Of a stretch of 64,000 bases of DNA, positions 16,568-26,133 are shown piece by piece. Position numbers and translations under genes: made by a program. How positions within the stretch are numbered: position 1 is the stretch's first letter; every line of letters starts with the position of its first letter. Under the pieces are notes generated by a model. It was not told the DNA's origin. It searched no databases and worked only from the letters and a program-made list of their open reading frames with translations. Origin of the DNA: Bacteroidota bacterium (GTDB lineage Bacteria; Bacteroidota; Bacteroidia; Chitinophagales; BACL12); the NCBI GenBank assembly GCA_016718035.1, contig JADKEK010000002.1:496001-560000 (forward strand), read 5' to 3'.

Positions 16568-17962
16568 TTACCATTTTAAACATTCCAAATATCTTTTTTT
16601 GGTATCAGGCACTAACCAGTAGGGCGTTAGTTTAACCCCAACATAAAAATCTATAGAGGCATAATCTTCCTCGTGAAACCAGGTTCTCAGGTTATCAGAA
16701 CCGACAGTTAAAAATAAAATTCGTGCTGCCGCGCCAATCCTGAATTCTTTATCCTCATATAAAGCCATTGGTAAAGTAAATCCTAATTTTCTTCCTTCGT
16801 ATCGTGGTGTTAAGGCAAATAAATTTGAACGTGCAATCAGATTTGTTTCAAAATTGGGTATTCGACGCACAATCATTGCCTGCACATAAAAATTGTGCGG
16901 CAAAGGCTTATCGGCAGTTAACACCAAAGCTGCCGGTAAAAACATTGAAAATGTGCTGGCATCTTTTGATGCATCACTATTATCATAAATTATTCTTGAA
17001 CCTGTTCTGTTAAATTCATCAATATCACCAATAGAATCAAGCACCAGATTAGCAACAACCAACGGCTCTTCCTGTAATAAATGATACGAACCCGAATTCG
17101 ATTTAAATTTAATTACACCTAAGTCCATAAGTGAAGCACCAAATTTCCAGGTATAATCCAGTTTTTTTGAATATTTAAATTTAGATTTTTTATGCAGCAC
17201 AAAATACCCGCCAATATCAATTCCAAAACCACTTCCATTTAAAGCATAATTGTTTGGGTCGTACAATAAATTAGAACCCAAATTTCTGGTATAATCGAAG
17301 TCAGCATCAAAATAAGGAGTTGTAGTATTTACAGTATCTTTCACATAATTAAATGGGTCATTATTTCTAAATGAAACTGCTTCAAAACCTGTTAAATATT
17401 TAAGGTTAGCACCCAAATGCAACGCATATATTGAATTACTTTCAAAAGTAAATTCACCATTTACACCAACTTCACCCCAAATAAGTGCAGCAGCATTAAA
17501 TTGAGGCATATATAAAACTGAATCAATTGGCACATTTAACACACCGGAAACAGCCATAGTATCTTTTGTGCTTAATGCATAACCGGCAGTTCTTGCGGTG
17601 AAAAAAGTACCTACTGCAAAATCATCAAATTTTACAAATGCCGATGGTAATTGTAATAATACATTTCCATGTCCATATAATTTATGTGGATTATAAAAAT
17701 CAACATCAATTATACTATCAGAAGTGGTAACATATTTTAAAAGTGGGTCATCTATTTTGAGGTAATTATTATCTTCATTTACCCCAAAAGCCATCATATT
17801 TACATCCCAAGGTAATTTACCTGCAATTGGAGTAGCCGGATTGAGCAACATACCATTTGAACCGGAATAATTATCAGTCCTTAAACCAATAAATTCCTGT
17901 CCCTGAGTTATGGTTAACCCAAACACAATAAATAAAATAGCAATCAGCACTCCTCTTGGCAT
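16568..17962 (-). CDS. DUF5723 family outer-membrane-associated protein
   Basis: 464 residues. The signal peptide (MPRGVLIAILFIVFGLTITQGQ) is followed by GSNGMLLNPATPIAGKLPWDVN, which resembles the start of DUF5723 proteins (Bacteroidota beta-barrel-like envelope proteins of unknown function). Alternating beta strands with aromatic ends run throughout. Tail-to-tail with rsmI (0 bp between stops) and with no visible terminator between them. Confidence 0.7.
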   Translation of the reverse strand: MPRGVLIAILFIVFGLTITQGQEFIGLRTDNYSGSNGMLLNPATPIAGKLPWDVNMMAFGVNEDNNYLKIDDPLLKYVTTSDSIIDVDFYNPHKLYGHGNVLLQLPSAFVKFDDFAVGTFFTARTAGYALSTKDTMAVSGVLNVPIDSVLYMPQFNAAALIWGEVGVNGEFTFESNSIYALHLGANLKYLTGFEAVSFRNNDPFNYVKDTVNTTTPYFDADFDYTRNLGSNLLYDPNNYALNGSGFGIDIGGYFVLHKKSKFKYSKKLDYTWKFGASLMDLGVIKFKSNSGSYHLLQEEPLVVANLVLDSIGDIDEFNRTGSRIIYDNSDASKDASTFSMFLPAALVLTADKPLPHNFYVQAMIVRRIPNFETNLIARSNLFALTPRYEGRKLGFTLPMALYEDKEFRIGAAARILFLTVGSDNLRTWFHEEDYASIDFYVGVKLTPYWLVPDTKKRYLECLKW

Positions 17963-18149
17963 AAGCCGGAAATCATCAAATTAATAAACCTGTTTATGTG
18001 TGTGTGCTCAGGTTTGTGTGTGCCGACAGTTGGTTGGTGTAACTGCCGGATTAGGTAATAAACGGCAGCGTTTGATAAATGTTGCTGAAAAATTATGACA
18101 AAAATTTGAACTTTCCGTAAAAAGTAAGCATTTTTTTTACAGAAGTTAA

Positions 18150-19550
18150 TTAATCTACCACTTTTCCCGGATTTAAAATGCCATTTGGGTCGAATATTTT
18201 GCGCAGATTTCTAAAAATATTGAGTTGTATTTCATTGAATGCCAATGGCATGTATTTTTTTTGCACCCATCCTATTCCATGTTCCCCACTGATGGTGCCT
18301 CCAAGTTTGATAACCAGCTGAAAAATTTCAGTAATCCCTTGAGGCAATCGCGTCTCCCATTCTTCGTTAGTCAGGTTTCCTTTTAAAATATTGACATGCA
18401 AGTTACCATCACCTGCGTGTCCGTAACAAACTGATTGAAACCCGTATTTATTCCCTATAGCTTTAACCCCTTCTAACAAAACAGGTAATTCTGCTCTTGG
18501 AACAACGGTATCTTCTTCTTTATAGGTGGAGTGTTGTTTAACTGCTTCGCCAACTTTGCGCCGCATTTTCCAGAGGTCGTTTTTTTCTCTTTCTGTTTCA
18601 GCGAATAAAATTTCATCGCATTCAAATTGTTCAACTATTTGTGCAATTGTTTCACAATCCTGCATTAAAACATCCTGGTTATTCCCATCTACTTCAATTA
18701 ATAAATGTGCTTTAATATGGTCTTTTATGGCAATTTGAATATCGGTATTAAATTGTAAAACATAATCAATGGCATCGCGCTCCATAAACTCCATTGCACT
18801 TGGTGTTATTCCGGCTCTAAATATTGCTGCCACTGCTTCACAGGCTTTAGTAGCATTTGAAAAAGGCACCAGCATTAATAAGTTTTTTTGCGGATAAGGA
18901 ATTAATCGCAAAACAATTTTTGTAATAATTCCCAATGTTCCTTCACTGCCAACAAACAATTGTGTCAGATTATAACCGGTCGCATTTTTTAGCACATTAG
19001 CCCCGGTCCAAATTATTTCTCCGGTAGGTAAAACAACTTCCAAATTCAGTACATAATCTTTAACTACACCATATTTAACTGCTTTTGGTCCGCCTGAATT
19101 TTCTGCCACATTTCCACCAATAAAACAACTGCCTTTGCTGGCTGGGTCAGGAGGATAAAACAAACCTTTTTCAATCACTGCATTTTGTAAAACTTCGGTT
19201 ATAACACCCGGTTCAGTGGTTACCTGCAGGTTGCGTTCATCTATATGAACAATTTTATTAAACCTTTCCATACTCAATGCCACACCACCATACACCGGTA
19301 ATGCACCACCACTCAGTCCGGTTCTGGCACCCATTGGAGTAACCGGAAAATTATGTTGGTTGGCCAAAACCATTATAGCAGAAATTTCTTCTGCATTGCC
19401 CGGTTTTACCACTACTTCAGGCTGGTAGCGCAGGTCTTCGGTTTCGTCGTGAGCATACTTTTCAAGGTTCTCCCCATCTATTAAGACATAAGCCTGACCG
19501 GCAATATTTACCAGTTCGCTTATAACATTTGGGCTTATTGGATGATACAT
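18150..19550 (-). CDS. FAD-binding oxidase, glycolate oxidase GlcD / D-lactate dehydrogenase type
   Basis: 466 residues. Oxidises a 2-hydroxy acid such as D-lactate or glycolate with FAD. The FAD_binding_4 (PCMH) domain spans about 30-220 (TPMGARTGLSGGALP, IGGNVAENSGGPKAVKYG, FVGSEGTLGI) and the FAD-oxidase C-terminal domain includes CYGHAGDGNLHVN and GTISGEHGIGWVQKKYM with the conserved histidines. The ATG at 19550 is preferred to one at 19583 because an exact promoter overlaps the region between them; the mRNA would be almost leaderless. No GlcE/GlcF partners are adjacent, so a single-subunit enzyme is likely. Substrate not determined. Confidence 0.9.
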   Translation of the reverse strand: MYHPISPNVISELVNIAGQAYVLIDGENLEKYAHDETEDLRYQPEVVVKPGNAEEISAIMVLANQHNFPVTPMGARTGLSGGALPVYGGVALSMERFNKIVHIDERNLQVTTEPGVITEVLQNAVIEKGLFYPPDPASKGSCFIGGNVAENSGGPKAVKYGVVKDYVLNLEVVLPTGEIIWTGANVLKNATGYNLTQLFVGSEGTLGIITKIVLRLIPYPQKNLLMLVPFSNATKACEAVAAIFRAGITPSAMEFMERDAIDYVLQFNTDIQIAIKDHIKAHLLIEVDGNNQDVLMQDCETIAQIVEQFECDEILFAETEREKNDLWKMRRKVGEAVKQHSTYKEEDTVVPRAELPVLLEGVKAIGNKYGFQSVCYGHAGDGNLHVNILKGNLTNEEWETRLPQGITEIFQLVIKLGGTISGEHGIGWVQKKYMPLAFNEIQLNIFRNLRKIFDPNGILNPGKVVD

Positions 19551-19554
19551 GGTG

Positions 19555-19584
19555 CAAAGGTATTGGATTTGCAATTGGTACAAA
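19555..19584 (-). promoter_or_regulatory. Promoter of the FAD oxidase gene, abutting the start codon
   Basis: -7 element TACCTTTG (19555-19562) and -33 TTTG (19581-19584) with an 18 bp spacer on the minus strand. Only 4 nt separate the -7 element from the ATG, so the transcript probably begins at or next to the start codon. Confidence 0.65.
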
Positions 19585-19640
19585 TCAACTTTTTAATATC
19601 CCCCAAAATTGTCAGATACTTGTCAGTACGGAGGTTTTCC

Positions 19641-19671
19641 TTGCAAAGATTATTTGAAGTAGCTACCTTTA
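19641..19671 (+). promoter_or_regulatory. Promoter of the Omp28/thioredoxin-like T9SS gene
   Basis: -33 TTG (19641-19643), 20 bp spacer, near-consensus -7 TACCTTTA (19664-19671), 19 nt before the ATG at 19691. Confidence 0.5.
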
Positions 19672-19690
19672 ATACTCAAAACTACGAGAA

Positions 19691-21739
19691 ATGAAAAAAA
19701 ATATTTACCTGTTTCTATTTGGTGTAATTCTATTTTCATCGAATACACTTTTTGCACAAGCAAAAAAATATCCATTATTTGAGCATTTTACACAAGCTTC
19801 TTGTGGACCATGTGCAGCCCAAAACCCATTTTTCCAAGCTGTATATGTGGCTAACAAAAGCAATGTGCATCATATCGCTTATCATACTTCTTGGCCGGGA
19901 TTCGACCCGATGTATAATTTCAACATGTCGGAAAGCGATGCAATGGTTGATTATTATGGAGTATCAGGTGTGCCTGATATGATTGTTAATGGTGCCGAAT
20001 TTGGCAGTCCCGCAGGAGTTACCCAGGACGTAGTAAACAATTTACTTTCTGAATCAAGCCCAATTCGTGTATTAGTAACTGAAACTGTGGCTGGTTCTAC
20101 CGTGAATGTTCATATTGAAGTACAAACTTTAGGAACTATCCCTGCAGGCACATATAAAATTAAAGCAGCCGCTATTGAGCGCATCATCGAGTACGCATCT
20201 GCTCCTGGAACAAATGGTGAACTAGATTTCCCAAATGTATTTCGTGAGTCATTAACCGGAACTGATGGAGATGCAATTACGCCAGCAGCAGTTGGTTCTT
20301 CTGTTTCATTTGATTATTCTTATGAATTAGTAGCTGATTATGTTGCTGAAAACATGTATGCTATTGCATGGGTTCAAAATGTTTCCTCAAAAGACATTCT
20401 TAACTCTGGCGCAAGTGGTGATCCACAAGTAGAAGTTGTAAATATGACAGCTGCTACATTTGCACAAGGAACAATTGGAGCTGCTAATGCATTCGAAGGG
20501 AATATCATTAATATTGGTGACGCTAATGCAAATATTGAAATTACCTTAGCGGCTTCTCAACCTGCAGATTGGAGTTCAGATTTCGTTTATAACGGTACCA
20601 CTTATACGACTACCGCTTCTGCATCAATTAATGCATTAAGTGAATTACCTATTGATTTAAATGTAAATGTTGGTGCTACATCTGGAATTGGTGAATATAC
20701 AATTACAGTTGAATTCCCTGACAATCCTGAATTTATGCCGCAGGTTTTAAGTTATTATGTAATTTCTGGTGTTACTGACTTAATTGTAAATAATGAAGTG
20801 AGCTTTGGTGATGGTACACCTTATGGCACTTACAATTGGGAATCTTTATATGCTGATGCATTAAATGCAGCAGGTGTTTCAACATATGCAGCTACATCTC
20901 ATTTTACAATGAAAAAAGGTTTCAGCAGCAATTCACTTGATGACATTGAAAACATTTATTATAATGTAGGTTGGACATTTCCTGGTTTAGTAGATGACGA
21001 AATTAAAATTGAACAGTTGATGGAGTTCCTTGATAACGGTGGAAACTTATTTATTTCAGGACAAGATATTGGATGGGAAGTGAATGAATATGCTGCGTTT
21101 TACCCTCAAGCAGTTGATTTTTATGAAAATTATCTGCATGCAACATTTGTAAACGATGCAGCTTCCGGAGCTACAACATTAACAGCTGTAGTTGACGAAA
21201 CCTGGTATGGCGATATTGCAGAAAGTGAAATAAGCAAACCTTACGGTACAACCTATTACTACCCTGAACAAATTGAAGCTAACGGAGCAGATGCATTCGA
21301 CATTTTCACCTACAATGCAGGTACAAAAGTTGGTGGTGTTCGTTCTGAAACTGCCGATTACAAAACTGTTTATTTAGGTATTGGAATTGAAATGATTGCT
21401 GATAACAACATACGTAATGCAATTATGGAAGCCACCTATTTATACTTTAAAGGCAATATTGATGGTATTGCTTATGACAATATTGTAAAAGGTTTATTAG
21501 GCTCAGCCCAACCAAATCCTGCTGTTAATGCAACAACAATTACATTAAGCAACTTGGATAAAAATTATGTAATTTACGTAACAGATATCACTGGTAAAAT
21601 TATATTAGAAGATAATATTACTGCCGGAACAGATAGTTATAATTTAAATACTTCAGACCTAAGCAGTGGAATGTATTTTTACTATTTAACTGATGGTCAA
21701 CAACGCACACAAACAGAAAAATTAAACGTTGTTAAATAA
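19691..21739 (+). CDS. T9SS-sorted protein with Omp28-like thioredoxin-fold N-terminus
   Basis: 682 residues. Signal peptide ending TLFAQ; then EHFTQASCGPCAAQNP, a CxxC (CGPC) thioredoxin-like active site in the context seen in Omp28-related Bacteroidota proteins, followed by GVSGVPDMIVNG with the cis-Pro loop. Middle beta-sandwich-like segments and a region about 340-590 follow. The C-terminal 80 residues (QPNPAVNATTI ... LSSGMYFYYL ... KLNVVK) are a T9SS sorting domain. Possible role: surface thiol/disulfide chemistry, inferred only. A second T9SS gene follows after 22 bp, so they form an operon ending at the terminator 22514-22553. Confidence 0.83.
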   Translation: MKKNIYLFLFGVILFSSNTLFAQAKKYPLFEHFTQASCGPCAAQNPFFQAVYVANKSNVHHIAYHTSWPGFDPMYNFNMSESDAMVDYYGVSGVPDMIVNGAEFGSPAGVTQDVVNNLLSESSPIRVLVTETVAGSTVNVHIEVQTLGTIPAGTYKIKAAAIERIIEYASAPGTNGELDFPNVFRESLTGTDGDAITPAAVGSSVSFDYSYELVADYVAENMYAIAWVQNVSSKDILNSGASGDPQVEVVNMTAATFAQGTIGAANAFEGNIINIGDANANIEITLAASQPADWSSDFVYNGTTYTTTASASINALSELPIDLNVNVGATSGIGEYTITVEFPDNPEFMPQVLSYYVISGVTDLIVNNEVSFGDGTPYGTYNWESLYADALNAAGVSTYAATSHFTMKKGFSSNSLDDIENIYYNVGWTFPGLVDDEIKIEQLMEFLDNGGNLFISGQDIGWEVNEYAAFYPQAVDFYENYLHATFVNDAASGATTLTAVVDETWYGDIAESEISKPYGTTYYYPEQIEANGADAFDIFTYNAGTKVGGVRSETADYKTVYLGIGIEMIADNNIRNAIMEATYLYFKGNIDGIAYDNIVKGLLGSAQPNPAVNATTITLSNLDKNYVIYVTDITGKIILEDNITAGTDSYNLNTSDLSSGMYFYYLTDGQQRTQTEKLNVVK

Positions 21740-21761
21740 AACATCATTAATAAAAAAGAAT

Positions 21762-22490
21762 ATGAAAAAATTGATATTACTACCGGCAATTTTATTTATT
21801 GCTACTACCTCATTCGCGCAAATTATGTTAATGCCTTCAGAAGCGGAAATTGAAGGTGATCCAAGTTCAATTAATGAAGTACATATTGAATTTCATAATA
21901 TGGGCGATGGTCAACCAATGACCTGGATGAGAACAGTAAATGATATTCCGGAAGGTTGGAAAACATCAGTATGTGATTTTAATTTATGCTGGGCCGATTT
22001 TGCTGATGAACCTGATTATACTTTTAATGCGCCGGCCGATACTATGGGCACTGTATATGTAAAATTTGATGCACGTAATTTCCACGATGGTGGATTTGAT
22101 CCAATTCCGGGTTGTGGCACTGTGGAGGTTAATTTTTATAGTATCGCAGATAGCGCAGGGTATAATGCATTAGGTGTATTTCATGCACGTTTAGGAGTTG
22201 AAGCAGTTGATTGTAAAACATTGATTGTTACACCAATTAACGACAATAACTTCTTAATTTATCCTAACCCGGCTAAAAATGTAGTGAATGCTGTTGCATC
22301 TTTTAGTGCTGACATTCAACATGCTGAAATAATTAATACTGCAGGACTTGTTGTGCGTTCATACAATTGGGAAACAACAAGTGGCAAAATGACTTTTGAT
22401 TTAAATGATTTACCTGCCGGCATTTATTTTATGCGATTGGTGGATGTAAATAATACAGGTGTTTATACCGAAAAGGTAATTATAGAATAA
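21762..22490 (+). CDS. T9SS-sorted secreted protein of unknown function
   Basis: 242 residues from the ATG at 21762; the ORF opens earlier (21729) inside the upstream gene, but the signal peptide MKKLILLPAILFIATTSFAQ begins here. The mature part (about 20-160) is an all-beta domain with HIEFHNMGDGQPMTWMRTV and cysteines in SVCDFNLCW and PGCGTVEV. The C-terminus has a T9SS sorting domain (IYPNPAKNVVNAV ... LPAGIYFMRL ... KVIIE). Probably co-expressed with the preceding gene. Confidence 0.82.
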   Translation: MKKLILLPAILFIATTSFAQIMLMPSEAEIEGDPSSINEVHIEFHNMGDGQPMTWMRTVNDIPEGWKTSVCDFNLCWADFADEPDYTFNAPADTMGTVYVKFDARNFHDGGFDPIPGCGTVEVNFYSIADSAGYNALGVFHARLGVEAVDCKTLIVTPINDNNFLIYPNPAKNVVNAVASFSADIQHAEIINTAGLVVRSYNWETTSGKMTFDLNDLPAGIYFMRLVDVNNTGVYTEKVIIE

Positions 22491-22513
22491 CATTTGTTAA
22501 AAAAATAATAATC

Positions 22514-22553
22514 ACACCTCTGATTGGCTTGCCAGTCAGGGGTGTTTTTTTTT
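22514..22553 (+). terminator. Terminator after the T9SS gene pair
   Basis: A long stem ACACCTCTGATTGG / CCAGTCAGGGGTGT with G-U pairs and a short loop is followed by nine T. Confidence 0.85.
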
Positions 22554-22566
22554 ACTTTATTAGTTT

Positions 22567-22605
22567 GTTTCACCCGCCTCAGCGGACTAAAAGCGCGGAG
22601 AAGGG
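22567..22605 (-). repeat. Solo copy of the dispersed intergenic repeat
   Basis: The minus strand here matches 53882-53918 in array B: a CTCCGCGCTTT-AGTCCGCTGAGG core followed by a GGGTGAA-type end. It contains the CCGC-TCAG-GCGG palindrome seen in both arrays. It sits in the gap between a terminator and the next gene. Confidence 0.6.
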
Positions 22606-22717
22606 AGTTGCAGAGGGATGGCTTATGGTTGATTTTTTTCCTACACTTTTATCACTACCCAAAACGCTAGTGTTTTAATTTGGCTAGTTTGCAAAATATT
22701 TATACATTTAACTCAGC

Positions 22718-23134
22718 ATGAGCGCACACGTAAATGAAATTAAACATCCTGATATTCCGGTCTCGGAAGTGATCGATAATAATAAATTTACCATTTACTT
22801 ACGCAACGATTTAATTGTTTATGTTTTAATTAAACAAAATAATTTTTTCGATGTGCCCGATGTAACCGAAGTGCTTGATGGTATTAAAAAGGTTAGCAAA
22901 GGCAATATATTTCCACTTATAGCCGTGTACGAAACGAATATTGGTTTTAGCAAAAAGGCAAAAGATATAGTCGCCAATCACCATTTAACTACTGCCGATG
23001 CTTTAGTTACCCTCGACAACTGGCCAATCCGGGTTTTGGCTAATTTTTATCTGAAAGTAAATAAGCCGGTTCGCCCTACGCGAATTTTTGGGGATATTTT
23101 GTCCGCTGTTGAGTGGTTAAAAAGTTTGAGTTAA
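22718..23134 (+). CDS. Hypothetical cytosolic protein, possibly STAS/SpoIIAA-like
   Basis: 138 residues with no signal peptide or membrane segment. The pattern of a short beta strand (FTIYLRNDLIVYVLI), a helix, a strand (IFPLIAVYETN), and the end NKPVRPTRIFGDILSAVEWLKS recalls small SpoIIAA/STAS-like proteins of Bacteroidota, which often act as regulatory partners, but I cannot name a family with confidence. A near-consensus TACATTTA lies 7 nt before the ATG. Monocistronic. Confidence 0.75.
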   Translation: MSAHVNEIKHPDIPVSEVIDNNKFTIYLRNDLIVYVLIKQNNFFDVPDVTEVLDGIKKVSKGNIFPLIAVYETNIGFSKKAKDIVANHHLTTADALVTLDNWPIRVLANFYLKVNKPVRPTRIFGDILSAVEWLKSLS

Positions 23135-23237
23135 ATTGAATACACTTTTTGCTAAATACTTATTGGCCCAAATCTGACATGCAGCCTTTTCTGGTTACTC
23201 CAATACTACTTTATAGTTATTAAAGTCTTTTTTTCAT

Positions 23238-23269
23238 AAAAAAAAGGGCCGACAGTTACGTCGACCCTT
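23238..23269 (-). terminator. Terminator of the MopE-module T9SS gene
   Basis: The stem AAGGGCCGAC / GTCGACCCTT (23244-23253, 23260-23269) has a 6 nt loop and one wobble. On the minus strand it is followed by a U run (A run 23238-23245). Confidence 0.85.
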
Positions 23270-23292
23270 TGATCCTTATTGTTGAGCTACTA

Positions 23293-24744
23293 TTACTTAA
23301 CAACTGTAAAACGAGAAGTGAATTGATTTTCACCTGTAATTAATCTCGCAGTATAGATTCCGTTTGTTAATGCTTCAATATTGATTGAAGTATTAAATAA
23401 ACCATCTACAATTTCAACAGGCATATTAATAACTTCCTGTCCGTTTAAACTTACAATAGATAACACTGCATCAGCTGTAGTGTTTCCTGTTTGAATATTA
23501 AATGAAATTGTTGTGTTAGCCGGATTTGGATATGCAGTCATATTATTGATAGCAGTTTCGTTTCCTAAGCGGCAAGTAGTGATTACAATTTCTTCAGTAT
23601 TTCTAGTGCAACCTAAAACTGTGGTTACTTCGCAATAGTAAGTTCCAGGAACGAGTGCTAACATTTTGTAGTTAGTTTCATCCATAATTGGAGAACCATC
23701 GCGGTACCATTGCCAGTTATATAATTCATCGTAACTAGCTTTGATTAATAATGAATCATCAGCACAAAGATCTAAACCATCAGGGTAATAGATATTAGCA
23801 AATGGCGATTCCGAAGAAGCGATTGCCTGAACTGCAGATATAGCTGTACAAAGGCCTTGAGTTGCTTCTACCTGATAATAACCAGGGTTTTCAATAATAA
23901 TGCTTTCAGTAGTTACCGGAATTGGGCTACCGTTTTTATACCATTGGTAAGTGTCGTAACCAGGAGTTGCAAAAAGCTCAACTGTTTCTTCATTGTTACA
24001 CAAGTAGATTTCACCAGTTGGTGTAATTGAAACAGCTACTTCATCAGATTCACCATTACAATCTTCATCTATTGCATTACAAATTTCTTCAGCACCAGGA
24101 TTAATGGCAGGATTAGTTTCATCGCAATCGATAGCTTCACCGTAACCATCGCCATCTGCATCAATCATATCTAATGCGCCATAAACTTTAAGTTGGCTGA
24201 TATTAAAACGACCTGCTTCTAAAACAGCACCGAATGCATAAATACGAATATAAAATTTATCGGTTGCAGTAAAATCAGGCATATCCCATTCATAATAAAG
24301 CGTGATATCACCACAATCAGAAATAGGAGGAGTTACATCAACACCTGCATCAACCCAAGTAACACCTAAGTCGGTGCTATACGCTAAACGAGCATAAATA
24401 GGTCCGGTTTCAGAAATACGCATTTCAATACCAACTTTGCCAACAACTGCATCAACACCGGTTCCCGGTATCAAGGTTGCTACAACGCTTGGCATATTAT
24501 CAGCCCAAATTTCTGATGTGCTGAATCCTTTAGAGGTAAAACCAATAGGACAAATAATACCGGCACCTGTTCCGGATGCACCCTTAACTCTTCTGATTTT
24601 TTCAGCAGTAAGGTTTGGGTCCACATAATTTGCTTCGCCGTTTACGTTAGTGGTGTATTCGTAAAGGGTTATTTGTGCATTTACCGTAGAGGTAAAGAAC
24701 GTGGCCAAAATGATTGACAGCGTTAATAAGGAGAACTTTTTCAT
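23293..24744 (-). CDS. T9SS-sorted protein with one MopE metal-binding module and Ig-like repeats
   Basis: 483 residues. Signal peptide (MKKFSLLTLSIILATFFTSTVNAQ); an N-terminal beta domain to about 190; a MopE-type module (about 192-235: DADGDGYGEAIDCDETNPA, ending IDEDCNGESDE), expected to bind calcium or another cation; two Ig-like units (about 238-395, each with QWYKNGSPI or QWYRDGSPI); a T9SS sorting domain (AYPNPANTTISF ... LTNGIYTARL ... FTVVK). Secreted, presumably adhesive or structural. The neighbour at 24860 is also T9SS cargo on the same strand but 115 bp away, so a shared transcript is uncertain. Confidence 0.85.
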   Translation of the reverse strand: MKKFSLLTLSIILATFFTSTVNAQITLYEYTTNVNGEANYVDPNLTAEKIRRVKGASGTGAGIICPIGFTSKGFSTSEIWADNMPSVVATLIPGTGVDAVVGKVGIEMRISETGPIYARLAYSTDLGVTWVDAGVDVTPPISDCGDITLYYEWDMPDFTATDKFYIRIYAFGAVLEAGRFNISQLKVYGALDMIDADGDGYGEAIDCDETNPAINPGAEEICNAIDEDCNGESDEVAVSITPTGEIYLCNNEETVELFATPGYDTYQWYKNGSPIPVTTESIIIENPGYYQVEATQGLCTAISAVQAIASSESPFANIYYPDGLDLCADDSLLIKASYDELYNWQWYRDGSPIMDETNYKMLALVPGTYYCEVTTVLGCTRNTEEIVITTCRLGNETAINNMTAYPNPANTTISFNIQTGNTTADAVLSIVSLNGQEVINMPVEIVDGLFNTSINIEALTNGIYTARLITGENQFTSRFTVVK

Positions 24745-24859
24745 AATTTTAATAAGTGTTAGATTTAGACAAATTAGTTGTTTGATAAATTGTGTTTACT
24801 ATATGGGACAAGTTACCCTGCCAATGTTTTAAAGGAAACCCAATAAATATTTTTAATAC

Positions 24860-25978
24860 TTAATGAATTACCTGAAAAGGCACTGAGTAAGCTGTTGATT
24901 TGTTTTTTAAGGTTGCAAAATAGAATCCTTCGGCAAGACTGCTTAAGTCGATAGTATAATTATCGGTGCCGGTAGCATCGATACTTTTTACTGTTCTGCC
25001 ATATGCATCAACAATAATGATAGTTTCGAAGGCAAAGGCTGTATTCGTATTATTAATAACTATCTGAGAAGAAGCAGGATTTGGAAATAATTGAATGTCG
25101 CTGGAACTTATTTCAGTTCCTGAAACTACAATTACTTTAGAAAAGGATGATGAATTGTTGGCATCTACTACCAACAAACGGTAATAAGTTTCACCATAAC
25201 AAGCTTCATCAAAAAATGTATAAAGATTTGACTCTGTTGAGTTGCCTACTGCATTTACTTTTCCAATTGTTTCAAATGTTCTACCGCCATCGGTACTTTT
25301 TTGGATGCCAAAATGGCTAACATTTTGTTCGGTAATAGTTTCCCAATTGATGACAGCTGTTGCATTAAATTGCAATACACCGCCAAATTCACCTAATTCT
25401 ATAGGTAACAAAGATGTGATAATTCTCACATTATCCATCCAGGTAGTTTCAAATTTATCGCTAGAGTAGTCCCCACGTATTTTAATTACATGAATATTAG
25501 TCAGGTAATCCATAAAATCTGTGTAACTAACTGCCCCACCGGCAAGATTAGTATATTTCCAACCAGTTTCAATTAAGGGAACATTATAGGTAGTCCAACT
25601 TAGAATATCTGGATTCAAGGGAGTGTTATACACGATTTTAGTACCATCGCTTTTTTCAATCATTATATCTTCAACATGTGTTTGATCGGTACTTGAATTC
25701 TGTTTTTGATCAAACGTCAGGTATCCGCCGTAAAAGCCGGATAAATCGATATTGAAAGCAGCAGGACTATTGAAATACCAAGTTCCGTTGGCGTCATCAG
25801 TACCTTTAGCGGCACCGCCGGGTGCGCCAGCTACAGAACCCCAGGTAATATTAGGGTCATTTGCGCATTCGCATAGTCCCGTCCAACCTTCAAGGTCGCT
25901 TGTGAAATACGACGCGGGTTGTGCATAACAAGATAGCGATACCAGTGTGCATAACAGGGGTGTAAAAAATTGTTTCAT
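24860..25978 (-). CDS. T9SS-sorted protein with laminin-B-like domain
   Basis: 372 residues from the ATG at 25978; an in-frame ATG at 26017 lies at the -7 element and would precede the signal peptide MKQFFTPLLCTLVSLSCYAQ. Residues about 20-190 (YFTSDLEGWTG, GGYLTFDQKQ, IHVIKIRGDYSSD, TWMDNVRI) look like a laminin IV/B-type jelly-roll, often carbohydrate-related. About 195-290 is the linker common in T9SS cargo (LPIELGEFGG, VINWETITEQNVSHFGIQKS). The C-terminus is a T9SS sorting domain (LFPNPASSQIVI). Confidence 0.83.
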   Translation of the reverse strand: MKQFFTPLLCTLVSLSCYAQPASYFTSDLEGWTGLCECANDPNITWGSVAGAPGGAAKGTDDANGTWYFNSPAAFNIDLSGFYGGYLTFDQKQNSSTDQTHVEDIMIEKSDGTKIVYNTPLNPDILSWTTYNVPLIETGWKYTNLAGGAVSYTDFMDYLTNIHVIKIRGDYSSDKFETTWMDNVRIITSLLPIELGEFGGVLQFNATAVINWETITEQNVSHFGIQKSTDGGRTFETIGKVNAVGNSTESNLYTFFDEACYGETYYRLLVVDANNSSSFSKVIVVSGTEISSSDIQLFPNPASSQIVINNTNTAFAFETIIIVDAYGRTVKSIDATGTDNYTIDLSSLAEGFYFATLKNKSTAYSVPFQVIH

Positions 25979-26014
25979 AATGTGTGTGTTTGTGACTTTG
26001 GTAAAATCAGCTGT

Positions 26015-26046
26015 CAAAAATAAGTATTCCCTTGTTGAAAATCAAA
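26015..26046 (-). promoter_or_regulatory. Promoter of the laminin-B-like T9SS gene
   Basis: Exact -7 TATTTTTG (26015-26022) and -33 TTTG (26043-26046) with a 20 bp spacer on the minus strand, giving a leader of about 30 nt. Confidence 0.6.
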
Positions 26047-26133
26047 GTACAGACGAAAAAAAAATCGCAAATGACAATAAATTAACGGTTTTCAGTGAAT
26101 CAGTGTCTGTGAGGAAACCCACTGTTTATGCAA

